Shown here in pieces: positions 7,901-13,976 of a DNA stretch of 14,074 nt (position 1 is its first letter; the number at the start of each line of letters is the position of its first letter). The stretch covers positions 1 to 14,074 of the forward strand of contig DJUV01000106.1 of the NCBI GenBank assembly GCA_002440625.1. Reading direction: 5' to 3'. Source of the DNA: Rhodobacteraceae bacterium UBA6273. Its GTDB lineage: Bacteria; Pseudomonadota; Alphaproteobacteria; Rhodobacterales; Rhodobacteraceae. Position numbers and translations under genes: made by a program. Below the pieces are notes generated by a model. That model searched no databases. It was given only the letters and a program-made list of their open reading frames with translations, and was not told where the DNA came from.

Positions 7901-8940
7901 TGTCGCGCCGGATCGCATCCGAACTGGCAAGCCGTCTCGGCCGAGAGGCCGAGGCGGTGTGTCGCCACTATCTCCCGGCCGGGCGCAGGACCGGCCGCTA
8001 CTGGATCGTCGGTGATGTCCATAATTCTCCCGGCCGCAGCATGTTCGTGCGCCTTCAGGGACCCGAGCGGGGCAGGGGAGCCGCAGGCCGGTGGATGGAC
8101 ACCGCAACCGACGAATATGGCGATCTTCTCGATGTCATCCGAACCCGCTGCGGGCTGCACGAGTTCCGCGACGTTGCCGAGGAGGCGCTCCGCTTCCTCG
8201 GCATGCCGCGTCCGGTTCGGGCCGTGACCTCCCCTGCATTCGAGCGGGGTCATGACAGCTCCGGTGCCAGCGGCGCCGCGCGTCGTTTGTTCCGCATGGC
8301 GCAGAATCCGGGTGGCACGCTGGCCGAGACCTATCTGCGCGGTCGGGGGCTGACCTCCCTCGATCACCTGCCCGCCCTTCGGTTTCACCCGCGCTGCTAC
8401 TATCGTCCGGAGGATGGCGGTCTGACCGAGCAATGGCCCGCGCTGCTCGCCGCCGTCACCGACCTGACGGGGCGTCAGACCGGCACGCATCGCACCTGGC
8501 TCGCCCGCGACGGGTCGGGCAAGGCCCCGCTCGATCCGCCGCGTCGCGCCATGGGCGATCTCCTGGGTCATGCCGTGCGCTTCGGTGTGCCCCGGGATGT
8601 CCTCGCCGCCGGCGAGGGGATCGAGACCGTGCTTTCCCTGCGCGAGATCCTGCCCGGCCTGCCCTCGCTCGCGGCGCTCTCGGCCGGTCATCTCGGAGCG
8701 ATCCTGTTCCCGGCCGGCCTTCAGCGCCTCTATATCCTCGGCGATCGCGACGCTGCGGGCGAGGGCGCGGTGGAACGGCTTTCCGCCAGAGCCTCCGGGG
8801 CCGGAATCGAGCCGGTGCCTCTTCTGCCGCGGCTCGGCGATTTCAACGACGATCTGCGACAGCTTGGCCGCGATGCCCTGCGGGCCGCCTTGCAGGATCA
8901 GCTCCTGCCGGGGGAGTTCCTCCGGTTCAGCAGCGGCTGA
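7900..8940 (+). CDS. Toprim-domain protein (DUF7146/Toprim_3 type), 346 aa
   Basis: Likely acts on DNA together with the upstream methylase-helicase. The C-terminal half has the two Toprim signatures: AAGEGIETVLSL with the catalytic-type glutamate (E239, E242) and LYILGDRDAAGEGA with the metal-binding DxD (D282, D284). Such domains occur in primases, topoisomerases and OLD nucleases; this layout resembles phage and plasmid primase-like proteins. The N-terminal part (about 1-110; RYWIVGDVHNSPGRSMFVRL, GEYGDLLDVI-like YGDLLDVIRTRCG) matches the DUF7146 pattern by eye. I see no CHC2 zinc finger, so independent primase activity is doubtful. The ATG overlaps the preceding stop (TGATG at 7898-7902), implying coupled translation. 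A long structured non-coding stretch follows. Confidence 0.85.
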   Translation: MSRRIASELASRLGREAEAVCRHYLPAGRRTGRYWIVGDVHNSPGRSMFVRLQGPERGRGAAGRWMDTATDEYGDLLDVIRTRCGLHEFRDVAEEALRFLGMPRPVRAVTSPAFERGHDSSGASGAARRLFRMAQNPGGTLAETYLRGRGLTSLDHLPALRFHPRCYYRPEDGGLTEQWPALLAAVTDLTGRQTGTHRTWLARDGSGKAPLDPPRRAMGDLLGHAVRFGVPRDVLAAGEGIETVLSLREILPGLPSLAALSAGHLGAILFPAGLQRLYILGDRDAAGEGAVERLSARASGAGIEPVPLLPRLGDFNDDLRQLGRDALRAALQDQLLPGEFLRFSSG

Positions 8941-9090
8941 GCGCGCCTGGACAGGGGGGCGGGGGTGGCGCGTCATCCTGCGGCCGCCCAGGTCCCGCTT
9001 CACCCGGTGGCTCCCGGAGGTTTCGGACGGCGTCCACGGCCTTCGGAGAGGGCGATCGGCTCACAGCCGGGACGGCCGGGCAATGGCGGC

Positions 9091-9156
9091 GGCCGACTAT
9101 TTTCCCCCGCGCGGGCCAGGGCCCGCGCTTTGCATCGCCAGCCAAAATAGTCGGCC
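9091..9156. repeat. Nested inverted repeat, outer 13-bp stem with inner 9-bp hairpin
   Basis: GGCCGACTATTTT (9091-9103) and AAAATAGTCGGCC (9144-9156) are perfect inverted arms 40 bases apart. Inside them GCGCGGGCC (9109-9117) and GGCCCGCGC (9120-9128) form another perfect palindrome around AG. The AT-rich part of the outer stem stands out in this GC-rich DNA. The layout is shared with 11691-11790. It may be a structured RNA, a transcription barrier, or a protein-binding or replication site; the sequence does not decide. Confidence 0.75.
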
Positions 9157-9168
9157 TTGGCCATCAGG

Positions 9169-9190
9169 GCCCTCGCGCAAGCGCGAGGGC
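9169..9190. repeat. 10-bp palindrome with AA centre
   Basis: GCCCTCGCGC (9169-9178) and GCGCGAGGGC (9181-9190) are perfect inverted arms around AA, 12 bases after the nested repeat. The segment CCTCGCGCAAG inside it recurs at 11766-11776 within the related element upstream of DUF736. Confidence 0.7.
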
Positions 9191-9229
9191 TGCCAGTCCG
9201 TCCCGCCCGTGAGCTTCGACGCCTGCGAA

Positions 9230-9248
9230 GGCCGCGATGGGCGCGGCC
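9230..9248 (+). promoter_or_regulatory. Leader hairpin before DUF2493 gene
   Basis: GGCCGCG (9230-9236) and CGCGGCC (9242-9248) pair perfectly around ATGGG, 19 bases before the start codon and just ahead of AGGAG (9256-9260). The same arrangement, GGCCGC / AAGGG / GCGGCC, precedes the DUF736 gene. This suggests a shared leader control, which is an inference. Confidence 0.5.
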
Positions 9249-9267
9249 GAAGACCAGGAGCCACGAG

Positions 9268-10200
9268 ATGATGACGGATCCCCATGACGACCATGAGCCG
9301 AGCCATACCACCTCCCCCACCTGGCATGCGATCACCGAGCTGCAGCTGCACGGCTGGCGCCCCGGCCAGGACGAGCCCGATCCGCGTCCGATGCCGGAGG
9401 GCGAATGCGTCACCCAGGCGGTCGCCGATATCTTCGACGCCATGGTCTCGACGCTCGGTGATACCCGCCTCGAACCCGATCTCGAGGAACTGCTCTGGGG
9501 CATCGGCAATCTCTTCCATCGCGCCACTGCCCGGATCGAGCGCCAGCTCGACGACAATGAACAGGCGCAGCGCCGGTTGCAGCGGGAACAGGACGGATCC
9601 GAAGTGAAAGCGGTCGAACTGGAGCGCCTCACCGCCGAGGGCCAGACCTTGCTGGAACGGCGCAGCGCGATGGAGGCTTTCCGCGATCTTTCGGCGGACG
9701 CCTTCGAGACCCATACCGGCTCCGCCTGGCGGCCGCGCTCGGGCTCCATGGTCAATCATCGCCACATGACCTCGGCGCTGGTCGACAGCCGGGACTTCCT
9801 GGCCGCGAAGCGCCGCAGCGAGGCCGAGGTGCTGATGCCCGCGGGTCCGAAGATCGCCTTTTCCGGCGGGATGGACTTCGGCGACCACAGGGTCATCTGG
9901 GACCGGCTCGATCAAATCCATGCCAAGCATCCCGACATGGTGCTCTTGCACGGGGCCTCGCCGCGCGGTGCCGAACTGATCGCCTCCCGGTGGGCCGACA
10001 ACCGCGAGGTGCGGCAGATCGCCTTCCGGCCTGACTGGAACCGCCACAAGAATGCAGCGCCCTTCAAGCGTAACGACGCCATGCTGGAGACCCTGCCGAT
10101 CGGCGTCGTGGTCACCCCCGGCACCGGCATCCAGGAGAATTTCGCGGACAAGGCCCGCAAGCTCGGGATCCCCGTCATGCGGATCGGGAGTGGCGCATAG
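9268..10200 (+). CDS. DUF2493 (SLOG-type) protein with coiled-coil N-terminus, 310 aa
   Basis: The C-terminal third is a DUF2493 domain, a Rossmann-like fold of the SLOG superfamily: PKIAFSGGMDFGDHRVIW (residues 194-211), then MVLLHGASPRGAELIASRWA with the glycine-rich loop at 228-235, and GIPVMRIGSG at the end. SLOG domains bind nucleotides or nucleotide-derived ligands. The first 190 residues differ: an acidic His/Pro-rich start, then a long charged helix (about 90-135; RIERQLDDNEQAQRRLQREQ onward) likely to be a coiled coil. The start at 9268 is set by AGGAG at 9256-9260; ATG at 9271 is nearly as good. It converges with the minus-strand gene at 10242, with 41 bases between and no clear terminator. 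Genes of this type are common on alphaproteobacterial mobile elements; the ligand is unknown. Confidence 0.85.
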   Translation: MMTDPHDDHEPSHTTSPTWHAITELQLHGWRPGQDEPDPRPMPEGECVTQAVADIFDAMVSTLGDTRLEPDLEELLWGIGNLFHRATARIERQLDDNEQAQRRLQREQDGSEVKAVELERLTAEGQTLLERRSAMEAFRDLSADAFETHTGSAWRPRSGSMVNHRHMTSALVDSRDFLAAKRRSEAEVLMPAGPKIAFSGGMDFGDHRVIWDRLDQIHAKHPDMVLLHGASPRGAELIASRWADNREVRQIAFRPDWNRHKNAAPFKRNDAMLETLPIGVVVTPGTGIQENFADKARKLGIPVMRIGSGA

Positions 10201-10241
10201 CGCCTCTCCTTCATCGTCTACCGCTTCGCTGATGCCCGGGG

Positions 10242-11144
10242 TCAGACCTTGGGCAGCAGGAAGAAGCAGGCCAGCCGCGGATCCTCGACATGGAACAGCA
10301 TCGCATCCTCGCCGTCCTGGCGGCCGAAGAAGAAGATGTTCACCCGCTCGGCGGCTTCCGCATGGTGAAGCTCCTGCTGCTCTACCCGGCGCCGCTCGAG
10401 TTCGGCGAACATCGCGTTCCGCCGGCGCGGGGTCCAGGGCGCCATATCGAAGCGGATCCGGTAATGCGGCCCGGGACGCACGGATCCCCGCTCCTTGATC
10501 CAGCGAAGCGGCGACAGGGTCAGCTCGGCCACATCTCCTTCCCGCAGGATATGGCGGAACTGGATCTCTGCGAACCAGACCAGTCGCGGCAGACGCGCGG
10601 GTCGGCTGGTATTCTTCAGCCGCCGGAAACAGGTCTCGTAGCTGGTGCCCTCGCAGCCTTCGATCTCCAAAGGTTCGCCATGATACTCCGGTGCGAGCAG
10701 GTAGCTCTCGGCGATGCGATGCAGGGTCCCGGCCACGCTGGCCGAGCCCTGCGGATGAGGAAGGCTCGCCGCCTTCGGCAGACCGGCGTGGGCGGCACTT
10801 GCCGCAGCGGGTTCCCTCTCCGGCACGACGTCCTGCCGGTCGGCCGCCAGCCGGAGCTTTCTGGGGAAGGTGCCCGGCAGCGCGTTGCCAGCATCCCCGG
10901 ACGCCGAAGGCGTGCTGCCGCCACCGGGACCGGGCAGGAGCGCACTGCAGTGCTCGGCATGCTGGCCATGAATCCGGAAATGCGGCGCGACCTTGTAGAG
11001 CCTGTCGCCGCTGGCAGCGACCGGGATCATCTCGCCGCGGCAGCCCGGACATTCCCAGCCGCCTCTGTCGAGGTCCGGGCTGAACGGCAGTTCGGCCGCG
11101 ACATGGACGGTGCCGGTCCGGCGGTTCCGTGCGAGGTCGGGCAT
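10242..11144 (-). CDS. Uncharacterised 300-aa protein with N-terminal Cys/His cluster
   Basis: No certain family. Residues 30-66 contain WECPGC (C32, C35), then H55, H59, H62, H65 and C66 in a HFRIHGQHAEHC context. This pattern resembles the zinc-binding N-terminus of CoiA-like proteins, which reads CPxC...HFxH...C, and probably binds one metal ion. A variable Pro/Ala-rich stretch (70-140) follows, then a more ordered half (140-300) with a charged helix AMFAELERRRVEQQELHHAE (244-263) and NIFFFGRQDGEDAMLFHVED (269-288). No nuclease motif could be identified. The start at 11144 gives a natural N-terminus just before the Cys cluster but has only a weak ribosome binding site (AGGAT); an in-frame extension to 11447 looks less protein-like and lies in repeat DNA. 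It is transcribed against its neighbours. Confidence 0.7.
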   Translation of the reverse strand: MPDLARNRRTGTVHVAAELPFSPDLDRGGWECPGCRGEMIPVAASGDRLYKVAPHFRIHGQHAEHCSALLPGPGGGSTPSASGDAGNALPGTFPRKLRLAADRQDVVPEREPAAASAAHAGLPKAASLPHPQGSASVAGTLHRIAESYLLAPEYHGEPLEIEGCEGTSYETCFRRLKNTSRPARLPRLVWFAEIQFRHILREGDVAELTLSPLRWIKERGSVRPGPHYRIRFDMAPWTPRRRNAMFAELERRRVEQQELHHAEAAERVNIFFFGRQDGEDAMLFHVEDPRLACFFLLPKV

Positions 11145-11257
11145 GGCGGTGATCCTGCAACCTGGGACAAGACAACTCGTGGCTGAGGATGCCGGATTCT
11201 TCCTCGGATTCAACCTGAGGTGTATCGGCGCGGCCCATCTTCCCACAGCGATTTCTT

Positions 11258-11353
11258 CGGCCGACGGGTTGCATTGGGAGGCTTGTTGCGTGGTCGGCGC
11301 GGGGCCGTCGCCTGCAGTGATCGGGTCGCTTCCCTGTCGTGTCTGCGTTCTGG
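11258..11353 (+). repeat. Dispersed direct repeat, copy 1
   Basis: This 96-base segment recurs in the same orientation at 13977-14074. The last 37 bases (11317-11353) match copy 2 at 34 positions; the first 60 match less well, with one or more short insertions, but share CGGCCGA, GGGT and CGGTCG-like blocks. A two-base shift between copies breaks any shared reading frame, so it looks non-coding. It may continue beyond 11353, but copy 2 is cut by the window edge. Confidence 0.7.
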
Positions 11354-11690
11354 TCCGGCTGTTCAGGATGGGTCGGGCTTCCGGCCGGGAAGGGCGAGGC
11401 ATCGGTCGGAGCCCGGTCCAGTGGCAGCCCCCTGGTGGCCATTGCATCGGTCGGGGCAGGAGCGAGATCCTCCCCGGGGGCGGCGGGGCAGGGATGCTAT
11501 CGTCGTCGGGTCCTGCGGCGTGCGGTCCTTGCCGGTGGATCGGGGCCGGTCCGGGCGGAGGCGATGTCGGGGGCCGGTGTCATCTCCTGATGGCCGGACT
11601 GTCCCGGGCGCCCCGAAGCGGCCTCGGCGATGGCTGATCTAGCCGAAGGCCAGCGCAAGCGCTTCGATCGCCGGGACTCAACAGCGTCGC

Positions 11691-11790
11691 CCCGACTTTC
11701 TTCCCCTGCGGGTCGCCCACCCCATGCGGCAAGCCGCACGGGGACCCCGGGCTTCTGCCCGCATTCCTCGCGCAAGACAAGAAAGTCGGG
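11691..11790. repeat. Nested inverted repeat related to 9091-9156
   Basis: CCCGACTTTCTT (11691-11702) and AAGAAAGTCGGG (11779-11790) are perfect 12-bp inverted arms 76 bases apart. Inside are CCCCATGCGGC (11720-11730) and GCCGCACGGGG (11733-11743), pairing with a single mismatch around AA, and CGGGC/GCCCG (11748-11761). The left end (CCGACT, then TT and CCCC, then GCG) closely resembles the left end of the element at 9091. Confidence 0.75.
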
Positions 11791-11804
11791 TCTCGGCTGT
11801 CAGG

Positions 11805-11821
11805 CCCGCCTGAAGGGCGGG
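11805..11821 (+). repeat. Small GC-rich hairpin
   Basis: CCCGCC (11805-11810) and GGCGGG (11816-11821) form a stem around TGAAG, just right of the nested repeat. No T run follows, so it is not a typical terminator. Confidence 0.45.
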
Positions 11822-11860
11822 TGAGTCCGCGATCGCCTCCGGCTGGACGATCCCCATCGA

Positions 11861-11877
11861 GGCCGCAAGGGGCGGCC
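11861..11877 (+). promoter_or_regulatory. Leader hairpin before DUF736 gene
   Basis: GGCCGC (11861-11866) and GCGGCC (11872-11877) pair around AAGGG, 28 bases before the start codon. It matches in stem, loop length and position the hairpin before the DUF2493 gene at 9230-9248. A shared post-transcriptional or regulatory role is inferred. Confidence 0.5.
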
Positions 11878-11905
11878 CGAGAAACAGCCATCGAGGAGAT
11901 ACACC

Positions 11906-12232
11906 ATGGCCAACATCGGCACCTTCCGCAAAACCGGCAACGAATACACCGGCGAGATCGTCACCCTGAGCCTGCAGGCCCGCAACGTCCGGCTGGTCCC
12001 CGAGACCCGCGCCACCGGCGACAACGCCCCAAGCCACCGGGTCTATGTCGGCCGGGCCGAGATCGGCGCCGCCTGGAACAAGGTCTCGCAGGCCGATGGC
12101 CGGCCCTACTTGGGTCTGAAGCTGGACGACCCGTCCTTCAGCCAGCCGATCTACGCCAGCCTCTTCGACGACGAGGGCGGAGAGACCCACAGCCTGGTCT
12201 GGACCCGCCCGCAGCGCCGCGATGCCAACTGA
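11906..12232 (+). CDS. DUF736 family protein, 108 aa
   Basis: A clear DUF736 protein: it opens with ANIGTFRKTGNEYTGEIVTL (residues 2-21) and continues with VRLVPETRATGDNAPSHRVY (29-48), GAAWNKVSQADGRPYLGLKLDDPSF (54-78) and the ending QPIYASLFDDEGGETHSLVW. The family is found almost only in alphaproteobacteria, often several copies per genome on plasmids and integrative elements near transfer and partition genes; its function is unknown. The fold is predicted small and beta-rich, with no membrane segment. The length is normal. GAGGAG at 11893-11898 is the ribosome binding site. A long terminator-like stem follows at 12242-12280, separating it from the toxin-antitoxin pair. Confidence 0.92.
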   Translation: MANIGTFRKTGNEYTGEIVTLSLQARNVRLVPETRATGDNAPSHRVYVGRAEIGAAWNKVSQADGRPYLGLKLDDPSFSQPIYASLFDDEGGETHSLVWTRPQRRDAN

Positions 12233-12241
12233 CCCGCCATA

Positions 12242-12280
12242 CCACCGCCCCGCCCGGAAAAAGCCGGGCGGGGCTGGTGG
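12242..12280 (+). terminator. Long stem-loop after DUF736 gene
   Basis: GCCCCGCCCGG (12247-12257) pairs perfectly with CCGGGCGGGGC (12264-12274) around AAAAAG. The stem can be extended by CCACC/GGTGG (12242-12246 with 12276-12280) across a single bulged T. There is no T run after it, so termination may need help, but placement 9 bases past the DUF736 stop supports this role. Confidence 0.7.
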
Positions 12281-12330
12281 CTTCACAGCGGTCTTGCCGC
12301 CATGAGCCTTCCACTCGGATGTCCGCAGGG

Positions 12331-12363
12331 TAGGTTTACGAGGTTGACAAAACAGCAAACCTA
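12331..12363 (+). promoter_or_regulatory. Promoter and operator of the Xre/RES toxin-antitoxin pair
   Basis: TAGGTTT (12331-12337) and AAACCTA (12357-12363) are perfect inverted arms 19 bases apart, flanking TTGACA (12344-12349), a consensus -35 box. The best -10 candidate, CATCTT at 12367-12372, is weak but 17 bases away. The paired half-sites around the -35 box are a natural operator for autorepression by the helix-turn-helix antitoxin that follows. Confidence 0.55.
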
Positions 12364-12391
12364 TCCCATCTTTCCTGAAAAGGAGACAGCC

Positions 12392-13129
12392 ATGCGTCTT
12401 TCCAGGGATACCCTGTCCTCCTCTTCCGATCGGATCATCGGCGGAAGCAAGGACGGCGTTGCGACGCTCTTCGTGGAGACGAAGAAGCGGGTGGGCCTTG
12501 CCTGGGCAATCGCCCGGCGCCTGCAGGGCAAGGCGAAGCCCAGTTTCCGCGCGGTGGCAAAAGAACGTGCCGCGGCGAAACAGGCGCCGGCCGAAGTGGT
12601 GACCTGGCTCGACGATGTCGTGGCGGATGGCTCCGGGGTGATCGTGGTGCGGACGGCCTCTGGCCTGCACCGGCTTTCGGTCAGAAGTCTCGATGACGAA
12701 AGTGAATCCGTCTCGCCGGTGCCTGAGATGGATGCCGATGTGGCGGAAGCGGTGGCCCGCGCGCAGCAGCGCGGCGGCGAGACTGCGGCCAGCATCCTGG
12801 ACCATCCCAATATGCTGACAGGCGAGGATGTCGCGCAGCGCATGGGAATGTCCCGCCAGGCCGTCCACAAGGCGGCGATCGCCAACAAGCTCTTCGCGCT
12901 CGAAGGTGCGAAGCGCGGCTTCCGCTATCCGCAGTGGCAGCTCGATGAAGCCGGCGTCCGGCGCAAGGGCCTACAGGAGGTTCTCGACCTGATCGGCAAT
13001 GGCTGGGAGGCATGGAGGTTCTTTTCTGCCAGCGCCGAGGGCATCCCCAATCGGGAGCGGCTGCGCAGCGGAGATGTCGAGGGCCTTCTGACCCGGGCCA
13101 GGCTCTGGAACAGCAGCCATTTCGGGTGA
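12392..13129 (+). CDS. Xre/MbcA/ParS-type antitoxin with N-terminal extension, 245 aa
   Basis: Probable antitoxin of the adjacent RES toxin. Residues 140-185 look like a helix-turn-helix: LTGEDVAQRMGMSRQAVHKA (142-161), then GAKRGFRYPQWQLDEAG. Residues 192-245 fit the toxin-binding domain of Xre/MbcA/ParS antitoxins: GLQEVLDLIGNGWEAWRFF and the ending LLTRARLWNSSHFG. The first 120 residues are extra compared with usual Xre antitoxins of 120-160 residues. They are basic to residue 65, then hold a segment like a small beta domain (AEVVTWLDDVVADGSGVIVV, 67-86). AGGAG just before 12392 sets the start. The antitoxin-then-toxin order, with nine bases between, supports the assignment; the role of the N-terminal extension is unknown. 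Confidence 0.82.
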   Translation: MRLSRDTLSSSSDRIIGGSKDGVATLFVETKKRVGLAWAIARRLQGKAKPSFRAVAKERAAAKQAPAEVVTWLDDVVADGSGVIVVRTASGLHRLSVRSLDDESESVSPVPEMDADVAEAVARAQQRGGETAASILDHPNMLTGEDVAQRMGMSRQAVHKAAIANKLFALEGAKRGFRYPQWQLDEAGVRRKGLQEVLDLIGNGWEAWRFFSASAEGIPNRERLRSGDVEGLLTRARLWNSSHFG

Positions 13130-13138
13130 CGCCTCTCC

Positions 13139-13732
13139 ATGCCGTCACCCATGAACTTGCGGCCCCTCGAGGTTCTTGCGCTCGCTGGCGATCGGTTCTT
13201 TCGGCTGGTGAAGAACCATCACACCGATGGCCTTGGCATGGGCTGGGGGGCAAGCCGGTTCGTGCCGCCACCGGCCTCTCCGCCATCCGACAAGGACTAT
13301 CGGGCGCTCTATGCAGCGCGAGATCTCGACACCGCTTTTGCGGAAACCGTGCTGCGCGATGAGGCGGTCGGATGTTTCGACCGTTTTCCGATCCCCCTGA
13401 AAACCCTCGCGATCTGGGATGTCGTGGAAATCGTGGGCTCTGGCCTTCCGCTCGCAGATCTTCGCAATCACCAGATGCTGGCGGCGCGTGTTCCGACCGA
13501 TGCCCTGCATGCGCAGGTGCATGACGAGGGCCAGAAGCTTGGCCGCGCGATCCATGGTGACCCGCGTAGTTTCGCTGGGCTGATCTTCCAGTCCCGCCTC
13601 ACCGGCGTCGAGAACATCATGGTGTTCGATCGGGCGATCAAGCCTGGCTTGCAGGAGGTTTCAAGGCAACCGCTCCTCAAGTGCAAGGCCTTCGCCGCCA
13701 CCATCGACAGGTTCATGCTTTCCATCGTCTGA
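13139..13732 (+). CDS. RES-domain toxin (NAD+-degrading type), 197 aa
   Basis: A RES-domain protein, the toxin half of a RES-Xre pair. Characterised members are NAD+ phosphorylases or glycohydrolases that drain NAD+ from the cell. The expected active-site residues are present: R40 in SRFVP, Y58 in ALYAA, E69 in AFAETVL, and S152 in LIFQSR, followed by the typical ENIMVFD (158-164). The length is normal for the family. The ATG at 13139 gives a nine-base gap after the antitoxin; ATG at 13151 is an alternative, and neither has a strong ribosome binding site, consistent with coupled translation from the antitoxin gene. All key residues being intact, the toxin is presumably active. Downstream lies a run of palindromes rather than a plain terminator. 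Confidence 0.88.
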   Translation: MPSPMNLRPLEVLALAGDRFFRLVKNHHTDGLGMGWGASRFVPPPASPPSDKDYRALYAARDLDTAFAETVLRDEAVGCFDRFPIPLKTLAIWDVVEIVGSGLPLADLRNHQMLAARVPTDALHAQVHDEGQKLGRAIHGDPRSFAGLIFQSRLTGVENIMVFDRAIKPGLQEVSRQPLLKCKAFAATIDRFMLSIV

Positions 13733-13775
13733 AGCGCAAGAGTGGTCGTTTCAGCGGTTCCAGCTCTGCGAAGCC

Positions 13776-13864
13776 TTCCTTGATGGCAAGGAACGGGCGC
13801 CGCCCGGTATTACCGGGCCCGGGCCCTGGTCCTTCGGACGGGAGCCTGCCCCGGGCAGGCTCCC
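13776..13864. repeat. Cluster of palindromes downstream of the RES toxin gene
   Basis: In 89 bases there are TTCCTTG/CAAGGAA (13776-13782 with 13787-13793), CCCGGTA/TACCGGG (13803-13817), the self-complementary GGGCCCGGGCCC (13815-13826), and GGGAGCCTGCCC/GGGCAGGCTCCC (13840-13864, perfect 12-bp arms around one base). No T run follows any of them. One or more may terminate the toxin-antitoxin transcript. Confidence 0.7.
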
Positions 13865-13976
13865 CCCATGCGGGCGACGGTCCCTGGCGCGAGAAGGGAA
13901 AGGTCGCAGCGTCTCGACTCCGCCGGGCATCTCCGCGGCGAGCCGGCCATTGCCCTGCCTCCCCCTCCGTCTTTCC

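Larger units (their letters stand above)
8941..9267. other. Gene-free structured region between Toprim and DUF2493 genes
   Basis: I see no credible gene in these 327 bases. The first half (8941-9090) is G-rich with no strong repeat. The second half is a dense series of perfect inverted repeats, listed separately, ending in the ribosome binding site of the DUF2493 gene. An in-frame reading extension of the DUF2493 gene from 9157 crosses these hairpins and does not look like protein. Confidence 0.7.
11145..11905. other. 761-base gene-free region
   Basis: Several long frames are open here on both strands, but they read as low-complexity Arg/Gly/Pro sequence and lack usable ribosome binding sites, so I call no gene. 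The left part contains one copy of a dispersed repeat (11258-11353). The right part carries the structured element 11691-11790, a further hairpin at 11805-11821, and the DUF736 leader. The stretch 11360-11640 shows nothing I can name. Confidence 0.55.

Noticed and set aside
9157..9267. Upstream start for the DUF2493 gene at 9157
   Set aside because: The added 37 residues translate two hairpins and an Arg/Ala/Pro-rich stretch, while 9268 has a well-placed AGGAG.
9097..11442. A 781-codon open frame on the minus strand
   Set aside because: It runs opposite DUF2493, across the hairpin tract, and out of frame with the Cys/His protein; its translation has no domain-like pattern.
11145..11579. Upstream extension of the 10242-11144 gene to 11447 or to the stop at 11580
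   Set aside because: The extension is Pro/Arg-rich, has no good ribosome binding site, and passes through the dispersed repeat, whose second copy has a two-base shift that would break the frame.
9091..13864. CRISPR array or insertion-sequence ends
   Set aside because: The repeats are few, unequal and not regularly spaced, and no transposase or cas gene is present.
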